Positions 43,095 through 52,640 of a stretch of 64,000 nucleotides of DNA are shown one piece after another (positions within the stretch are counted from its first letter, which is position 1; the number at the start of each line of letters is the position of its first letter). Position numbers and translations under genes: made by a program. Source of the stretch: Lenzites betulinus (Eukaryota > Basidiomycota > Agaricomycetes > Polyporales > Polyporaceae); assembly GCA_022264855.1 (NCBI GenBank), contig JABYQU010000017.1, forward strand, positions 536,693-600,692, given 5' to 3'. The notes under the pieces were generated by a model. That model was not told the DNA's origin. It searched no databases and was given only the letters and a program-made list of their open reading frames with translations.

Positions 43095-46000
43095 ATGGAA
43101 GAATCCGCGCCAGGTTCCGGAAGCAAGCGGCCGAGTAGGCCTAATTCCCCCCCGCGAGCTTCTTCCCTCCCGCCACGCACTGATATCGGTGCTGGCGTGC
43201 CACGTCGCAACAACCCCCCCGTGCCAGTGTACTCACACCCGCATGCGGGCGCGCGACGGACTCGGAACGTAACTTCGCGTTCCGAGAATGTAAACGTGCC
43301 GGTCGAGACGACCGTACACCCCGCAGCGAACGTTTCTCGTGCGCCGTCAAGAGCTCACTCGCATACAAGTGTTATGCCCCCTCCAGTGACTCGGACAGGC
43401 CCGCCGTCTATGCGCGCGGATTCCCCGTTGTTGGAATACGTCAGCCAACCACGTAGTATCGTGGTTGGCTCAGTACGAGGCCCGGAATCGCCGCGGCCAG
43501 CGGCGAGTCAATTGCCGAGGTCAGCAAGTAGGAGTTCCCAGCTGTCGCTAGACTCGAAAGGTCTAGCGAAGGTCAGCAAACGGTGGCAAGGCGTTCGCGA
43601 CCGACATCGTCGCGACTCCATTGCCCCATCAACCTCGCTCGAGCTGCTCAGCGCACTGCAGCGGTCTGCAACCCGGTTCCGCGAATTACGGAACCAGATA
43701 TTGGACGCAGAAGACGAGCTGGCTGGCCACATTACAGGCCTGACCATATTACATGGATCCGACGGGCATGGACCGAATAGGTCCGAAATGGACAGCGATG
43801 TCGAGCTGCCAGCAGGTGAAGCTGCTGGCGACGAACACGAGGTCGAAGACGAGCTACTCGGATACGAGTCAGCCCCAGATCTCGAGGCGGAAATGGACGA
43901 ACAGCGTCGCTGGGAAGCCAGCCGGCGCGAACGACTGAAGAGGGCTGGACTCAGTGAATCCGACATAGAACGTAGACGTTCGCAGCCGGCGTTTGAGTCG
44001 ACACCGAGACCTATCGGTCAAGGCGGAGCATCGAATGCGATGCCTCGCAGGAACGTAGTGTTCGACCCGGAGGAACCGCGTTACGGTTCCATATCCAGGG
44101 CGAACGCCTGGCCCGATGCGGCCGCGCCTCTTACCAGAGGCCTGAATGCCGCGGGAGTTACGGGCCCTACGCTTCCTCCTGCAATGCCAGGACTACGACC
44201 TCGTCGGTCGATGGCCCCATCAGCCATGGGCGGGATGCACTACGCCCGCCCCGATAATGAGCGCGATGCCAACACGGCACATGATGTACCCGAGTTGGCG
44301 TATACGGGTCCCAGTCCTATCGCGCGAGATAGTTTTGGCGTCCAGCGATTGCTGGACATGATTGAGGAGATGGTAAGCGAGGAGGCTACCTCTCCTCCCC
44401 CAGCCTATCTCAAGATGTCCAAGTTGCCGCCGCCGAAATCGTACGACGGCAAAGACAATCTGGACGAGTTCGAGCTGTGGCTCCGCGGGCTACTGGAGTA
44501 TTTCCATACTCTCCGCATCACCGGAGACAGCATGGATGCAGACAGGTTACGTCTGCTCAGCTCGAGTCTCACGGACGAGGCGGCGCTGTGGTTTTACAAC
44601 ACGGTGCAGTCCACTTCTCGCGAGAAGAGAAACTGGCTCTTCTCCGAGGCCGTAATCGGGCTGTTCCGCCGGTTTATCCATCGGGATAATTACCTCTACG
44701 CGGCCCAGCAATTTGAACGTCTGAAATACGACGCTAGCAAGGGAGGAGTAGCCGCTCTGTATGAACGGCTACTATACATATCCGACAGGATGTGGGAGCG
44801 CCCTTCACGATACCAGATGAGGACCAAGTTCCTTGACGCATTGCCCGAGAGTTTCGAGCATGTGATAGCGGTAGTTAACGGCTTATCCGTTAAATACAAT
44901 ACCTTGACCGACCTGTACCATGCTGCTCTGGATATCGAGCAGAATACGCGCGCTATGCAGATGCGCAGGCGTGCCCGTGAAGGCCATAATACGGTCGCTT
45001 CAACTACGGTGACGCGCCCTACGAAGGACCTCTCCACTCGGAGGAAGCAAACTGCTCCTCCGAGTAAACCGACGCAACCTACGTCGGTCTCACGGCCTGC
45101 GCACTATGCGGCTAAGCCTGCCGAACAAGGACGGCCTCGCACCGGAGGTCCGTCTGGGGACAAGACACGTAACGTGCCTCACCCGAACAATCGTCCCAAC
45201 GGAAAGCAGGCCGCCACCAAAGCAGCGCAGACTTGCTATTCGTGTGGACAGATCGGACATTTCGCGTCCGATCCAGTCTGTCCGAACGCGGGTAAACGCG
45301 ACCACTCCGGTCCTCGCATGTTTGCTCAACGAGTATTGGACGATACGTCCGACCATGAACAGGCCGCGCACGACGAGCAAGTCGGCGTGGCTGATGACCA
45401 TGTACCCGAACCAGAGGAGGATGAAGCTCTGGTAGAGGACGAAACCGACCTGCAAGTCGTAGGGGATTACCCTCAGTCAGAATATGGCTGGGGAGGATCT
45501 CAGTATGAATCAGAGCACGAAGAAGTGTTCGACACCAATGATCACTACGATCAATTGGAGTTCGCAGGAATGCGCATAGAACCTTTGGCCGATGAAGTAT
45601 CGGATACGATACACATCCACAGCATGGCAGTAGGGCAAGACCGTGCTGCGAGACATGCGTGGATGTATGACGCCAAAGTACGGCGCATCGAGGATCCGCA
45701 GGCACAACCAGCACGTACGCTGGATACGCAACGCACGTTATGTGCCGAGCTCCCGATCAACGGAGTCAAGGGCTTAGTGCTCTTTGACTCCGGATGCACC
45801 ACGGACTCTATCACTCCGGAGTTCGCATATTTGTGCAAGGCAAGTCGTATCGACTTGAAGGAGCCAATGGGCCTACAGTTGGGCACCAAAGGCAGCCGCA
45901 CGAAGATAAACTTCGGGGCTCGAGCGTCAATAGCGCTCGGAAATATATGCGAAACGCATTATTTCGACGTCGTGGATATTGACAAATACGATGCCATATT

Positions 46001-46130
46001 AGGCACCGTATTCTGTCATCAATATGGCGTTGTTCTCGACTTCGCGAAGAACCGAGTAGTGATGAATGGGAAGGAGATCCCGTTATTCATTGAAGGAGGC
46101 AAATACGCCAGCCAGCGTGCGGCGTATTAG
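43095..46130 (+). CDS. Element B Gag with zinc knuckle and retropepsin
   Basis: One frame of 1,011 codons starting MEESAPGSGSKRPSRPNSPP. A Pro/Ser/Arg-rich N-terminus leads to a capsid-like helical region near residues 450-630 (PKSYDGKDNLDEFELWLRGL, WFYNTVQSTSREKRNWLFSE, YAAQQFERLKYDASKGGVAA). A CCHC zinc knuckle CYSCGQIGHFASDPVC lies near residue 714, with six residues rather than four before the last Cys. An acidic spacer precedes a retropepsin-like domain near residues 880-1,000 with the active-site motif LVLFDSGCTTDSI and the later DAILGTVFCHQYGVVLDF. The frame is unbroken, which suggests recent activity. It stops at 46,130, before the RT frame. Gag binds and packages the element RNA, and the protease matures it. 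Confidence 0.9.
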   Translation: MEESAPGSGSKRPSRPNSPPRASSLPPRTDIGAGVPRRNNPPVPVYSHPHAGARRTRNVTSRSENVNVPVETTVHPAANVSRAPSRAHSHTSVMPPPVTRTGPPSMRADSPLLEYVSQPRSIVVGSVRGPESPRPAASQLPRSASRSSQLSLDSKGLAKVSKRWQGVRDRHRRDSIAPSTSLELLSALQRSATRFRELRNQILDAEDELAGHITGLTILHGSDGHGPNRSEMDSDVELPAGEAAGDEHEVEDELLGYESAPDLEAEMDEQRRWEASRRERLKRAGLSESDIERRRSQPAFESTPRPIGQGGASNAMPRRNVVFDPEEPRYGSISRANAWPDAAAPLTRGLNAAGVTGPTLPPAMPGLRPRRSMAPSAMGGMHYARPDNERDANTAHDVPELAYTGPSPIARDSFGVQRLLDMIEEMVSEEATSPPPAYLKMSKLPPPKSYDGKDNLDEFELWLRGLLEYFHTLRITGDSMDADRLRLLSSSLTDEAALWFYNTVQSTSREKRNWLFSEAVIGLFRRFIHRDNYLYAAQQFERLKYDASKGGVAALYERLLYISDRMWERPSRYQMRTKFLDALPESFEHVIAVVNGLSVKYNTLTDLYHAALDIEQNTRAMQMRRRAREGHNTVASTTVTRPTKDLSTRRKQTAPPSKPTQPTSVSRPAHYAAKPAEQGRPRTGGPSGDKTRNVPHPNNRPNGKQAATKAAQTCYSCGQIGHFASDPVCPNAGKRDHSGPRMFAQRVLDDTSDHEQAAHDEQVGVADDHVPEPEEDEALVEDETDLQVVGDYPQSEYGWGGSQYESEHEEVFDTNDHYDQLEFAGMRIEPLADEVSDTIHIHSMAVGQDRAARHAWMYDAKVRRIEDPQAQPARTLDTQRTLCAELPINGVKGLVLFDSGCTTDSITPEFAYLCKASRIDLKEPMGLQLGTKGSRTKINFGARASIALGNICETHYFDVVDIDKYDAILGTVFCHQYGVVLDFAKNRVVMNGKEIPLFIEGGKYASQRAAY

Positions 46131-46250
46131 CACAGTGTAGTGGAATCCACCAAGGTGGAGCCTCCCCAAACCCGCTACGCGATGACTAGTATGTCACCGG
46201 AAGGGGGAGGGAACGACGGCGAAACCGTCGTAACTCCGGTACGACATTAA
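46131..46250 (+). other. Gag-pol spacer of element B
   Basis: 120 nt with stops in the frame of the RT (last one TAA at 46,248). It contains stem-loops TCCACC-AA-GGTGGA (46,146-46,159) and ACGACGG with CCGTCGT (46,213-46,231). How RT is translated downstream of gag is not evident; re-initiation is one option. Confidence 0.6.
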
Positions 46251-47915
46251 GGTCGGGCAGCGAATGCCGCTGTTCCCGACATACGAGAACGTAGTGTACC
46301 TACCGTACACTCACAATCGAGACCGAAATTGGTCAACAACTATGGCAAAGACCCATTCGGCATCCACGAGATGCTCGACCAGATAGCGAAAGAGCAACTG
46401 GAGGATGAAATAATCCGACGGACACACGTCGGATTTGTCATAGATGAATCAGAAGAAGAGCTGAATAGGCTCCGAGAACGGTGGTATAAAGAGACGGAGG
46501 ACATAATGCGTCCTGCGCCTGAGACCCTACCCCCGTATAGGGAGATCAATCATCGTATTCCGCTGATTGATGAGAAAAAACTATACAAGTATCATCTGCC
46601 GCGATGCGCGGAGGCGATCAAGGATGAGCTTCTTACGAAGATCAACCGGTATGTAAAGGCCGGCTGGTGGAGACCTGCTACGGTCACACAAGCCGCTCCG
46701 CTACTATGCGTAGCAAAGAAAAATGGCAAACTCCGAACTGTCATTGACGCAAGACAGCGCAATGACAATACTGTACATGATCTTACGCCATTTCCGGATC
46801 AAGATCAGATCCGGATGGACGTGGCACGAGCGAAATACCATTCGAAGATCGACTTATCCGACGCGTACGAGCAAATATGCATCGTAGCGGAGGATATCTG
46901 GAAAACCGCATTTTCCACTCCTTTCGGAACCTTCGTGAGCGAAGTAATGCAGCAGGGCGACACAAATGCACCCTCTACATTCCAAAGGCTAATGACCACG
47001 ATATTTCGTGAATTCATAGGCCGATTCGTTCACGTATACCTCGATGACATATTCGTCTTCTCGGATACTATCGAAGATCACGAGAAACACCTGAAATTGG
47101 TGTTTAACGAGCTTCGAAAGGCACAACTATTCCTTAGCAAGTCGAAATGCGACTTGTATTCTAAGGATCTGGACTGTTTAGGTCATCGCATAGATGACCG
47201 CGGCTTGCACGCTGATACAGACAAGATGAGCCGTATCCGTAACTGGAGAACCCCGCAGTCTTACAATGAAGTCCAGCGGTTTCTGGGACTAGTGAATTAC
47301 CTAGCCCATTTCATGCCAGATATATCGGCATACACATCTCCGCTTTCGGAGATGGTACACAACGATAGACCTTTCGTATGGCGAGCCTTGCACGAGAAAT
47401 GCTTCGAGTCCATTAAGACTCTAGCGTGCAAGGTCCCCATACTGAGACCAATAGACCCGCGCCGCAGTGAGCCGATATGGCTCATATGCGACGCCTCACT
47501 GTTTGGAATCGGGGCCTTATACGGCCAAGGCGAGGACTGGCAATCATGCCGTCCCGCTGGATTTCTATCGAAGAAGTTCACCAGTGCTCAGCGTGCATAT
47601 CACACGTATGAGCAAGAGACGCTTGCAATAATGGAAGGACTCCTGAAATGGGAGGATAAACTTCTCGGCCGCAAGTTACGTATCGTAACTGACCATAAGG
47701 CCTTAGAATTTATGAAAGGGGTCAAGAATCCGAATCGTCGCCAGATTCGCTGGTACGAATACCTAGCCAGATTTGACTACGATATTACCTACGTACCTGG
47801 GCGACTCAACAAAGTCGCGGACTGTCTATCTCGATACTACGAGATGGACTCCTTGCATGACACGACGCCGGAATACGACGTTGATGCACTGAAACCTGCT
47901 ATAACAGCAGGATAG
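46251..47915 (+). CDS. Element B reverse transcriptase and RNase H
   Basis: Open from 46,251. The first ATG is at 46,371 (MLDQIAKEQLEDE), so translation may start there. RT motifs in order: KKNGKLRTVIDARQRNDNTV, KIDLSDAYEQI, TPFGTFVSEVMQQGDTNAPS, the polymerase active site HVYLDDIFVFSD and LDCLGHRIDDRG. The connection and RNase H follow, with catalytic acids in IWLICDAS, YEQETLAIMEGL, IVTDHKALEF and NKVADCLSRYY. The frame stops 23 residues later at 47,915. Full-length gypsy pol would continue into an integrase of about 400 residues; none is present in any frame of the following 3 kb. The coding sequence is intact. The protein would make element cDNA, but integration would need an enzyme from elsewhere or another route. 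Confidence 0.92.
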   Translation, partial: GRAANAAVPDIRERSVPTVHSQSRPKLVNNYGKDPFGIHEMLDQIAKEQLEDEIIRRTHVGFVIDESEEELNRLRERWYKETEDIMRPAPETLPPYREINHRIPLIDEKKLYKYHLPRCAEAIKDELLTKINRYVKAGWWRPATVTQAAPLLCVAKKNGKLRTVIDARQRNDNTVHDLTPFPDQDQIRMDVARAKYHSKIDLSDAYEQICIVAEDIWKTAFSTPFGTFVSEVMQQGDTNAPSTFQRLMTTIFREFIGRFVHVYLDDIFVFSDTIEDHEKHLKLVFNELRKAQLFLSKSKCDLYSKDLDCLGHRIDDRGLHADTDKMSRIRNWRTPQSYNEVQRFLGLVNYLAHFMPDISAYTSPLSEMVHNDRPFVWRALHEKCFESIKTLACKVPILRPIDPRRSEPIWLICDASLFGIGALYGQGEDWQSCRPAGFLSKKFTSAQRAYHTYEQETLAIMEGLLKWEDKLLGRKLRIVTDHKALEFMKGVKNPNRRQIRWYEYLARFDYDITYVPGRLNKVADCLSRYYEMDSLHDTTPEYDVDALKPAITAG

Positions 47916-47960
47916 AGGGCGCGGCCGAGAGCCTAGGGGGCGAGGCCGGACGTAGTGCGG

Positions 47961-48661
47961 GGAGGGAAGGATAATGCCTGCGAGTAAGGGCCGGTTTCCC
48001 TTCACTGGGCTTCCACGAAGCGTCGCAGGTCGCAGTCGTCCTGCTATCGCAGAGGGAAGGTGGGTACGCGGTCCGCCGGTTCTATCGCAACCGGTCGCAG
48101 TGCCAGCAAATTGGTAAGGAGGCGTGGACGGGGCAGTCGCGATGGTCAGAGGAAGCCGCGATCGCGGTCACAAGTTCACGTCGCAGCTCGCGGTCGCAGT
48201 TCGCAGTTCGCAGTCGCCGTCGCAGTCGCAGTCGCAGTCGATACCAGGGCCGGTCTATGAGATCTGAGGGGTGGGGATTGCTTGCGTTCTGAAAACTACG
48301 GACTACGGAATATATACATGGACAATACCGGGTCGCTCTCCCAAAGTCCGAGATCAGCCGGTCGCACGGCCAGACTCCTCCTGCTGCGACTACCGCCCTC
48401 AGGCGCCCGCGACTCAGCCGGGCGTGCGACGGCTTGACGGCTTGCGACGGCTGCGCCTCAGCCTGCTACGCCCGCGCCTAGCTGTACCCTTCCGGTCTCA
48501 GCGGGCCGCAGGTCGCATCATCTCCCCCTCACTGAGATCCCGACCGCCCTCGGTCGGTCATCGATGCGATCGCGCGATAGACCCTGCGATAAAGGCTACC
48601 ATCTGCCCACTGGGGCCCACCTATCCTTTTCGCTCTCCCTCCTATGCGCGGTATTGCCACC
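47961..48661. repeat. GCGA/TCGCAG-rich low-complexity block, left part
   Basis: Dense runs of GCAGTCGCAGTCGCAGTCGC (48,210-48,241) and related words. No conserved protein. The last 80 bp lead into a gene start with a strong Kozak context (GCCACCATGG). Confidence 0.7.
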
Positions 48662-49323
48662 ATGGATAACTTGGTCGAAATCGAGGCCGCGTCGGCTCGC
48701 CTACGGCAGACTACCATCGCCCTAGCCCGTGCACAGGTCGAGGAACAGGCGGCCATTATGGAGGAGATGGTCGAGACCGGCTATAGTGTCGCAGATTGGG
48801 AGGACGCCATCGACCGCTTCTTGTATCACACGGTACGTCCTATCGGCCAGTCTCCTGCCCTGCGAGCGATGCGATACTGAGCCCGCCTTCCTAGGAGTCA
48901 TACTTCTTGATTTCCCTCGGCGATACCGTGATGACGCCCCTCCTTACTCGCGCCCGAGTGGCCTTGCGCGCCCTGGAACGACACAGCGAGTACCGCGGCG
49001 CGGTCGCAGACTTCGACCGACGGCTTTTTGCCATGTCGCGCGACCTGGAAGGTGTCTTCTTAGCTGCCGCCCGCCAACGCCTGGTCCTTCTACGCTCTCG
49101 CTCTTCTGCGATCCACAACGTTCTTGCGATCGCGGGCGCCGACCGGTCCGTGGACATGGCCCAGTCGCAGGATATCGCGGGCGCGATCGCCCGCCTCCAG
49201 CGCGACGTCGCGGCCGCCCAAGACGCCTATCACAGTGGGGAGCGCACGGTACTGGTCGACCGCCCTGAGGAGGCTGGGTGGGTCGCGGCCATGGAGGAGG
49301 TTGTGACTAGTCGATCGGGTTAG
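48662..49323 (+). CDS. Unknown small helical protein A (two exons)
   Basis: Exon 1 48,662-48,832 (57 codons), intron 48,833-48,894 (GTACGT ... CCTAG, 62 nt), exon 2 48,895-49,323. The join is in frame and gives 199 residues: MDNLVEIEAASARLRQTTIA, then AQVEEQAAIMEEM, ESYFLISLGDTVMTPLLTRA, ALERHSEYRGAVADFDRRLF, AAARQRLVLLRSRSSAIHNV, and the end AMEEVVTSRSG. I do not recognise it. It is Ala/Arg/Leu-rich and looks all-helical, without signal peptide or membrane segment. The start has a perfect Kozak context (GCCACCATGG). It lies between retroelements, inside GCGA-rich sequence whose composition it shares. A likely paralogue with the same intron position follows at 49,503. Confidence 0.6.
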
Positions 49324-49502
49324 GAGGGAGGGAGGGCACCTGGAGGCAGGAGACGGATTGCGATGTGTGTAGTCTAGCCCATCGATGGATTAGATACCTT
49401 GCGATCGTTTCCCGATTGCGACCTCGTGTGGCCCGCTTCCCCTATAAGTCTGCGACCTGCGATGCGACCAGCCTGGTATCGCACGCCCCGGTACTCCGCA
49501 CC

Positions 49503-50106
49503 ATGGATCCTCTTCCTGACCTGGTCCGCACTATAGACTCCCTTTGCGGCGAACTTGTCGATCCCGCCCTCTACCAGTTAGAGTCGCAGGTTGCGACCAT
49601 CGAGGCCGCCCCTTCTTCCGTGGACCCGCCCGATATCCGCCACTGGCATGTCCTTGCGACGCGTGTCCGGGTCGCTATAGTGCGTATGCTAACGGCTTCC
49701 CGGCGCGGTCATTGACTTGTAGTCGCAGGAAGCCTGTATTGCGATCGGTTGCGACCCAGCTCTTGTGGATGTTGCGACCACTCGCGCCCTCTCGGTCCTG
49801 CGATCGCAGGCCGCGTACCCCGACCTCGCCCCCTGGTTCCTGCGAGAGAGACTTCGGTACACAGCCGCTCAAGAATGCCTTACTCTCGAAGTGACTCGCG
49901 CCCAGCTACGTTTGTTGGTGTCACGGGCCGACGCGGCTCGCGGAGTGGCCAGTCGCGCGGGCGGAGCCGGGCATACATTGTCTTCTGCTCTTTCCAGCAT
50001 CCGAGGGGCTTCGGCGCGCGCCTTGCGGGGAACTGAACATGCGCTTACTGAATTAGGGGAGATGGAGGTCGTCGGCCTCGGTGCCGCGGGGGCGGGACTG
50101 GACTAG
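49503..50106 (+). CDS. Unknown small helical protein B (two exons)
   Basis: Exon 1 49,503-49,679 (59 codons), intron 49,680-49,722 (GTGCGT ... TTGTAG, 43 nt), exon 2 49,723-50,106. The product of 186 residues begins MDPLPDLVRTIDSLCGELVD and QLESQVATIEAAPSS. After the intron it gives ATTRALSVLRSQAAYPDLAP with WFLRERLRYTAAQECLTLEV and TRAQLRLLVSRADAARG. It ends AAGAGLD. The start context is CGCACCATGG, with a CCTATAAG word about 60 bp above it. Alignment by eye with protein A shows the same start (MDxL), a Gln-Glu helix, a Trp just before the intron, the intron at the same place, and an exon-2 helix pattern Rx(A/S)L...Y...F...R..L.LL.SR. No family recognised. Confidence 0.6.
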
Positions 50107-51140
50107 TCAGGGGAGGCGGGCCGCCCGAAACGGATGAGCAGGGAAGCCCGGCGCGGCCGCCGTTTGCCGTCTTCGGTGTATTTCTGGCGCTCCAATCATA
50201 GCTCTGGCATTTGCGGCCCGTTGCGATCGGGACACGATCTGGTGGGAACGCGTCGCGCGCCCCGCTGCGCTCTGAATGCACCCGCGTAGCGCCCGTTCGA
50301 CTGGGTCGCGGCGCGTCAGCGCTAAGTCTCCGTATGCTGGAAATTTTGCTTCCGCGATGCTTCGGCGCTTGACATGCCGCTGATACGCCCCGTGCCGAGC
50401 CAACGCCCGCGACCTACTCTTTTCGCGGTTTCCGCGAGTCCGAGGGCTTCGTGGTGCGGAGGACTCATCGCAGCGCAGGGGGCCTTGCCCGTATGCGGAC
50501 GGCTTATCGCGCGGTATCGCGAGGGCATGGGCCGATCCGCGCGCGAGGGCTTGCGTTCCGTGGCGCCGGTCCGTACGGAGCGCGATGGTACGTTCCGCGT
50601 TCCGCGTTACGCGTTAGCGTCCGGCGCATCGTGGCCTCGATCCCCTTCGCGATGGGCCTTCCGTAGAGACTTTCTGATGACATCGGACGTGCGGACTCTC
50701 CCTGTAAATACCTACGCCCTCGGGCCGTGACAATCAGACCCCCCCTTGGCTCAGAATCTCACTTTCCCTCGAAGAACCCAGCGACGACCCTGCGAACAGC
50801 GAACTGCGAACTGCGAACCCTGCGAACTCTGCGAACTGCGAACCCCTGCGATTTAGCGTTTAGCGTTGCGATTGCGTTACGAGTTTTCTGCGACGCCGAC
50901 ACCGGCTACGAAGCGACCCTCCTGCGTACTGCGGAAACGCCAGCTTAGCTGAGTCGTTGCGCACCTTCCGCCTTACCGCTACCCCTCCCCTCCCTCCGCG
51001 CTTCTCTGCGTACTGCGCCGCCGTAAGGGCACCCGACGCGAACCTTGCATCTCCTCGCGCTCCGCGAGACGTCTTCGCAGCCCGGTCTCGACCTTCTGGG
51101 CTCTCGACCGTCTCTTTCATCCGTCCTTACCGGTCGGTTG
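50107..51140. repeat. GCGA-rich region, right part
   Basis: About 1 kb with runs such as GCGAACTGCGAACTGCGAAC and related GCGAAC words (50,797-50,850) and GTTCCGCGTTCCGCGTTACG (50,590-50,612). It may include the 5' LTR of element C, because a primer-binding-like TGG follows at 51,153. No gene seen. Confidence 0.55.
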
Positions 51141-51152
51141 AGTGCATCATTC

Positions 51153-51170
51153 TGGTGACCACCGCAGGGG
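51153..51170 (+). other. Candidate primer-binding site of element C
   Basis: TGGTGACCACCGCAGGGG starts with the TGG complementary to a tRNA CCA end and follows CATCATTC, a plausible LTR end. The LTR itself cannot be confirmed because the other copy lies outside the window. Confidence 0.35.
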
Positions 51171-52635
51171 GTGTGTGTACAAGTTTCACTTGTCGGCTTC
51201 CTCCTTCGACGGCGATAGCGCCGTCTCACCCGCAATTCACCGCGTATCGCGTTCCGCGTCTCGGCAAAACGATACACTCTCAAGCGCCCTCCTACCCGAC
51301 CAGATCCGCGCCTTCGCAAAAAGGCTTCCGCGCTCCCTCAGTGAAGATCAGATCGACGCGCTCCTCCGTGCGGCACTGGCTGTTCTCGATACGGGCACCG
51401 CGATACTTCTGAACAAACCTGCTCCGCTCCGCGCCTCCACTGCAGCTAGAATCCGCTCGGACGCCCTCGCAGTCATCGCAACCGCCCCCCTACCTGAGTG
51501 GGCCTCAAACGCGACGCTCGCGAACGACGACGAGTCAAACCTCACTGCTCCTCAACAACAAGACTTCGTGGATCAGCTCCTACGAGGTGTCTCGCGACTT
51601 CGGAATCAACTGGTACTGGACTTGGTACCGGCGCTAGTAGACCCACTCTTTTCGCTACTCGCGAAAAGCATCCAGGCGCTTGAAACCGATCCGTCCGCGA
51701 CCCAGTGGCTACAGGACACGGCAGACGCTATCGTACACCGCGCGATTCTCTCGTCGCCGCCTCTCTTTCCCGAATCGCTCCCAGAAGGCGCCGAAGAGTC
51801 CTTCGTCAACTACGCGACGCCATACGGTAGCCCGCAATCCGCAGTCTCGAACCTCACTCCTTTAGAGCCATCGTCTTCAGACAGCAACGCGACGCGTAAA
51901 ACCCCCAGCGTATCCTCTCACTCGCGCGAGCCATCTATAGTCTCTTCGATGGCGGAACAGAACAACTTCGCGATGCGCCGTGCTATGCCGGCACGCGGTC
52001 ATGCGACCGCGCCCACCTTTGACTCTAGCGAGCCGCGGAACCTTCGCAGGTTCTTCCAGGACCTCGAGACCCTCTTCGAGATCGCGGGAATCACGGACCC
52101 CAACGTACAGAAGAAGTGGGTCACGCGCTACGTGCCGATCAGCGAGTCGGAGTTCTACGAGGAGATGGAGGAGTACAAGGACCAAACGAAGACCTTCGAG
52201 GAGTTCCGCGCGGCGATCTACGCTTCGCACCCCGGCGCTAGCGAGACGCGGAAGTTCTCCAATGCCGAAGTGGACAAGCTGGTCGAGTCGCGCCGTAAGG
52301 CTCCAATCACCACCAGTAGCGAACTCGGCGACTTCTATCGGCCGTTCTATGCCATGACGTCCTACCTGATTCAGCACAACAAGATGTCCACCTTCGAGCA
52401 GTCGAGACTATTCTTCAGCGGTCTCTGCAACCCCCTTCACGACCAGGTCGCGCAGCGCCTTCAGCTCAAAGACCCAGACCATCATCCAGACGAGGCCTAC
52501 GAGCTGGCCAAAGTCTACGAGGCCGCGAAATTCATCCTGCACGGAACGACGACGGCGTCGTACCAAGTGGCCCCGGCGGCCCCTACGACTACGACGCCCG
52601 CGGACTCTTCGACCATCAAAGTGGAGGATCTCGCG

Positions 52636-52640
52636 CCGCT
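52636..52640. repeat. Target-site duplication CCGCT, left copy
   Basis: CCGCT directly precedes the left LTR of element D; the same five bases follow its right LTR at 61,790-61,794. Confidence 0.93.

Larger units (their letters stand above)
42336..47960 (+). mobile_element. Element B: Ty3/Gypsy-related retroelement without integrase
   Basis: Order on the + strand: a putative 5' LTR starting TGTAATATCACATTACGCGC at 42,336 with an ATAAATAG box near 42,494, a leader rich in hairpins, gag-protease (43,095-46,130), RT-RNase H (open from 46,251 to 47,915) and a purine-rich tract GGGGAGGGAAGGA near 47,958. I find no second copy of the LTR start before 51 kb, so the 3' LTR is missing or too diverged to see. 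No integrase core or zinc domain occurs between the RNase H and the tract. The same RT type, ending after RNase H at a CLSRYY motif, is common in Agaricomycete genomes as far as I recall. Both ends are inferred. Confidence 0.7.
51142..52640 (+). pseudogene. Element C gag, 5' part, cut by element D
   Basis: Open frame of about 500 codons. The helical N-terminal part (LSEDQIDALLRAALAVLDTG, LNQLVLDLVPALVDPLFSLL-like) is followed by MPARGHATAPTFDSSEPRNL and RRFFQDLETLFEIAGI, the typical start of the capsid domain in a common Agaricomycete gypsy group. It continues ITTSSELGDFYRPFYAMTSY, and QSRLFFSGLCNPLHDQVAQR. The frame ends within three codons after the left edge of element D at 52,641. The continuation is at 61,790. 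The only ATG upstream of the capsid (51,142) precedes a likely primer-binding site at 51,153, so the true start may be MAEQNNFAMRR at 51,949 or may involve splicing. Confidence 0.75.

Noticed and set aside
42336..47960. A complete LTR pair for element B
   Set aside because: The start TGTAATATCACATTACGCGC was not found again downstream, so only a putative 5' LTR is reported.
48180..48241. CRISPR-like array in the TCGCAG repeats
   Set aside because: The repeats are short, direct and without spacers; this is simple-sequence DNA in a eukaryotic genome.
47916..51140. Tyrosine recombinase or integrase for element B
   Set aside because: Neither the R-H-R-Y pattern of recombinases nor HHCC/DDE motifs could be found in any frame; the two genes here are small helical proteins.
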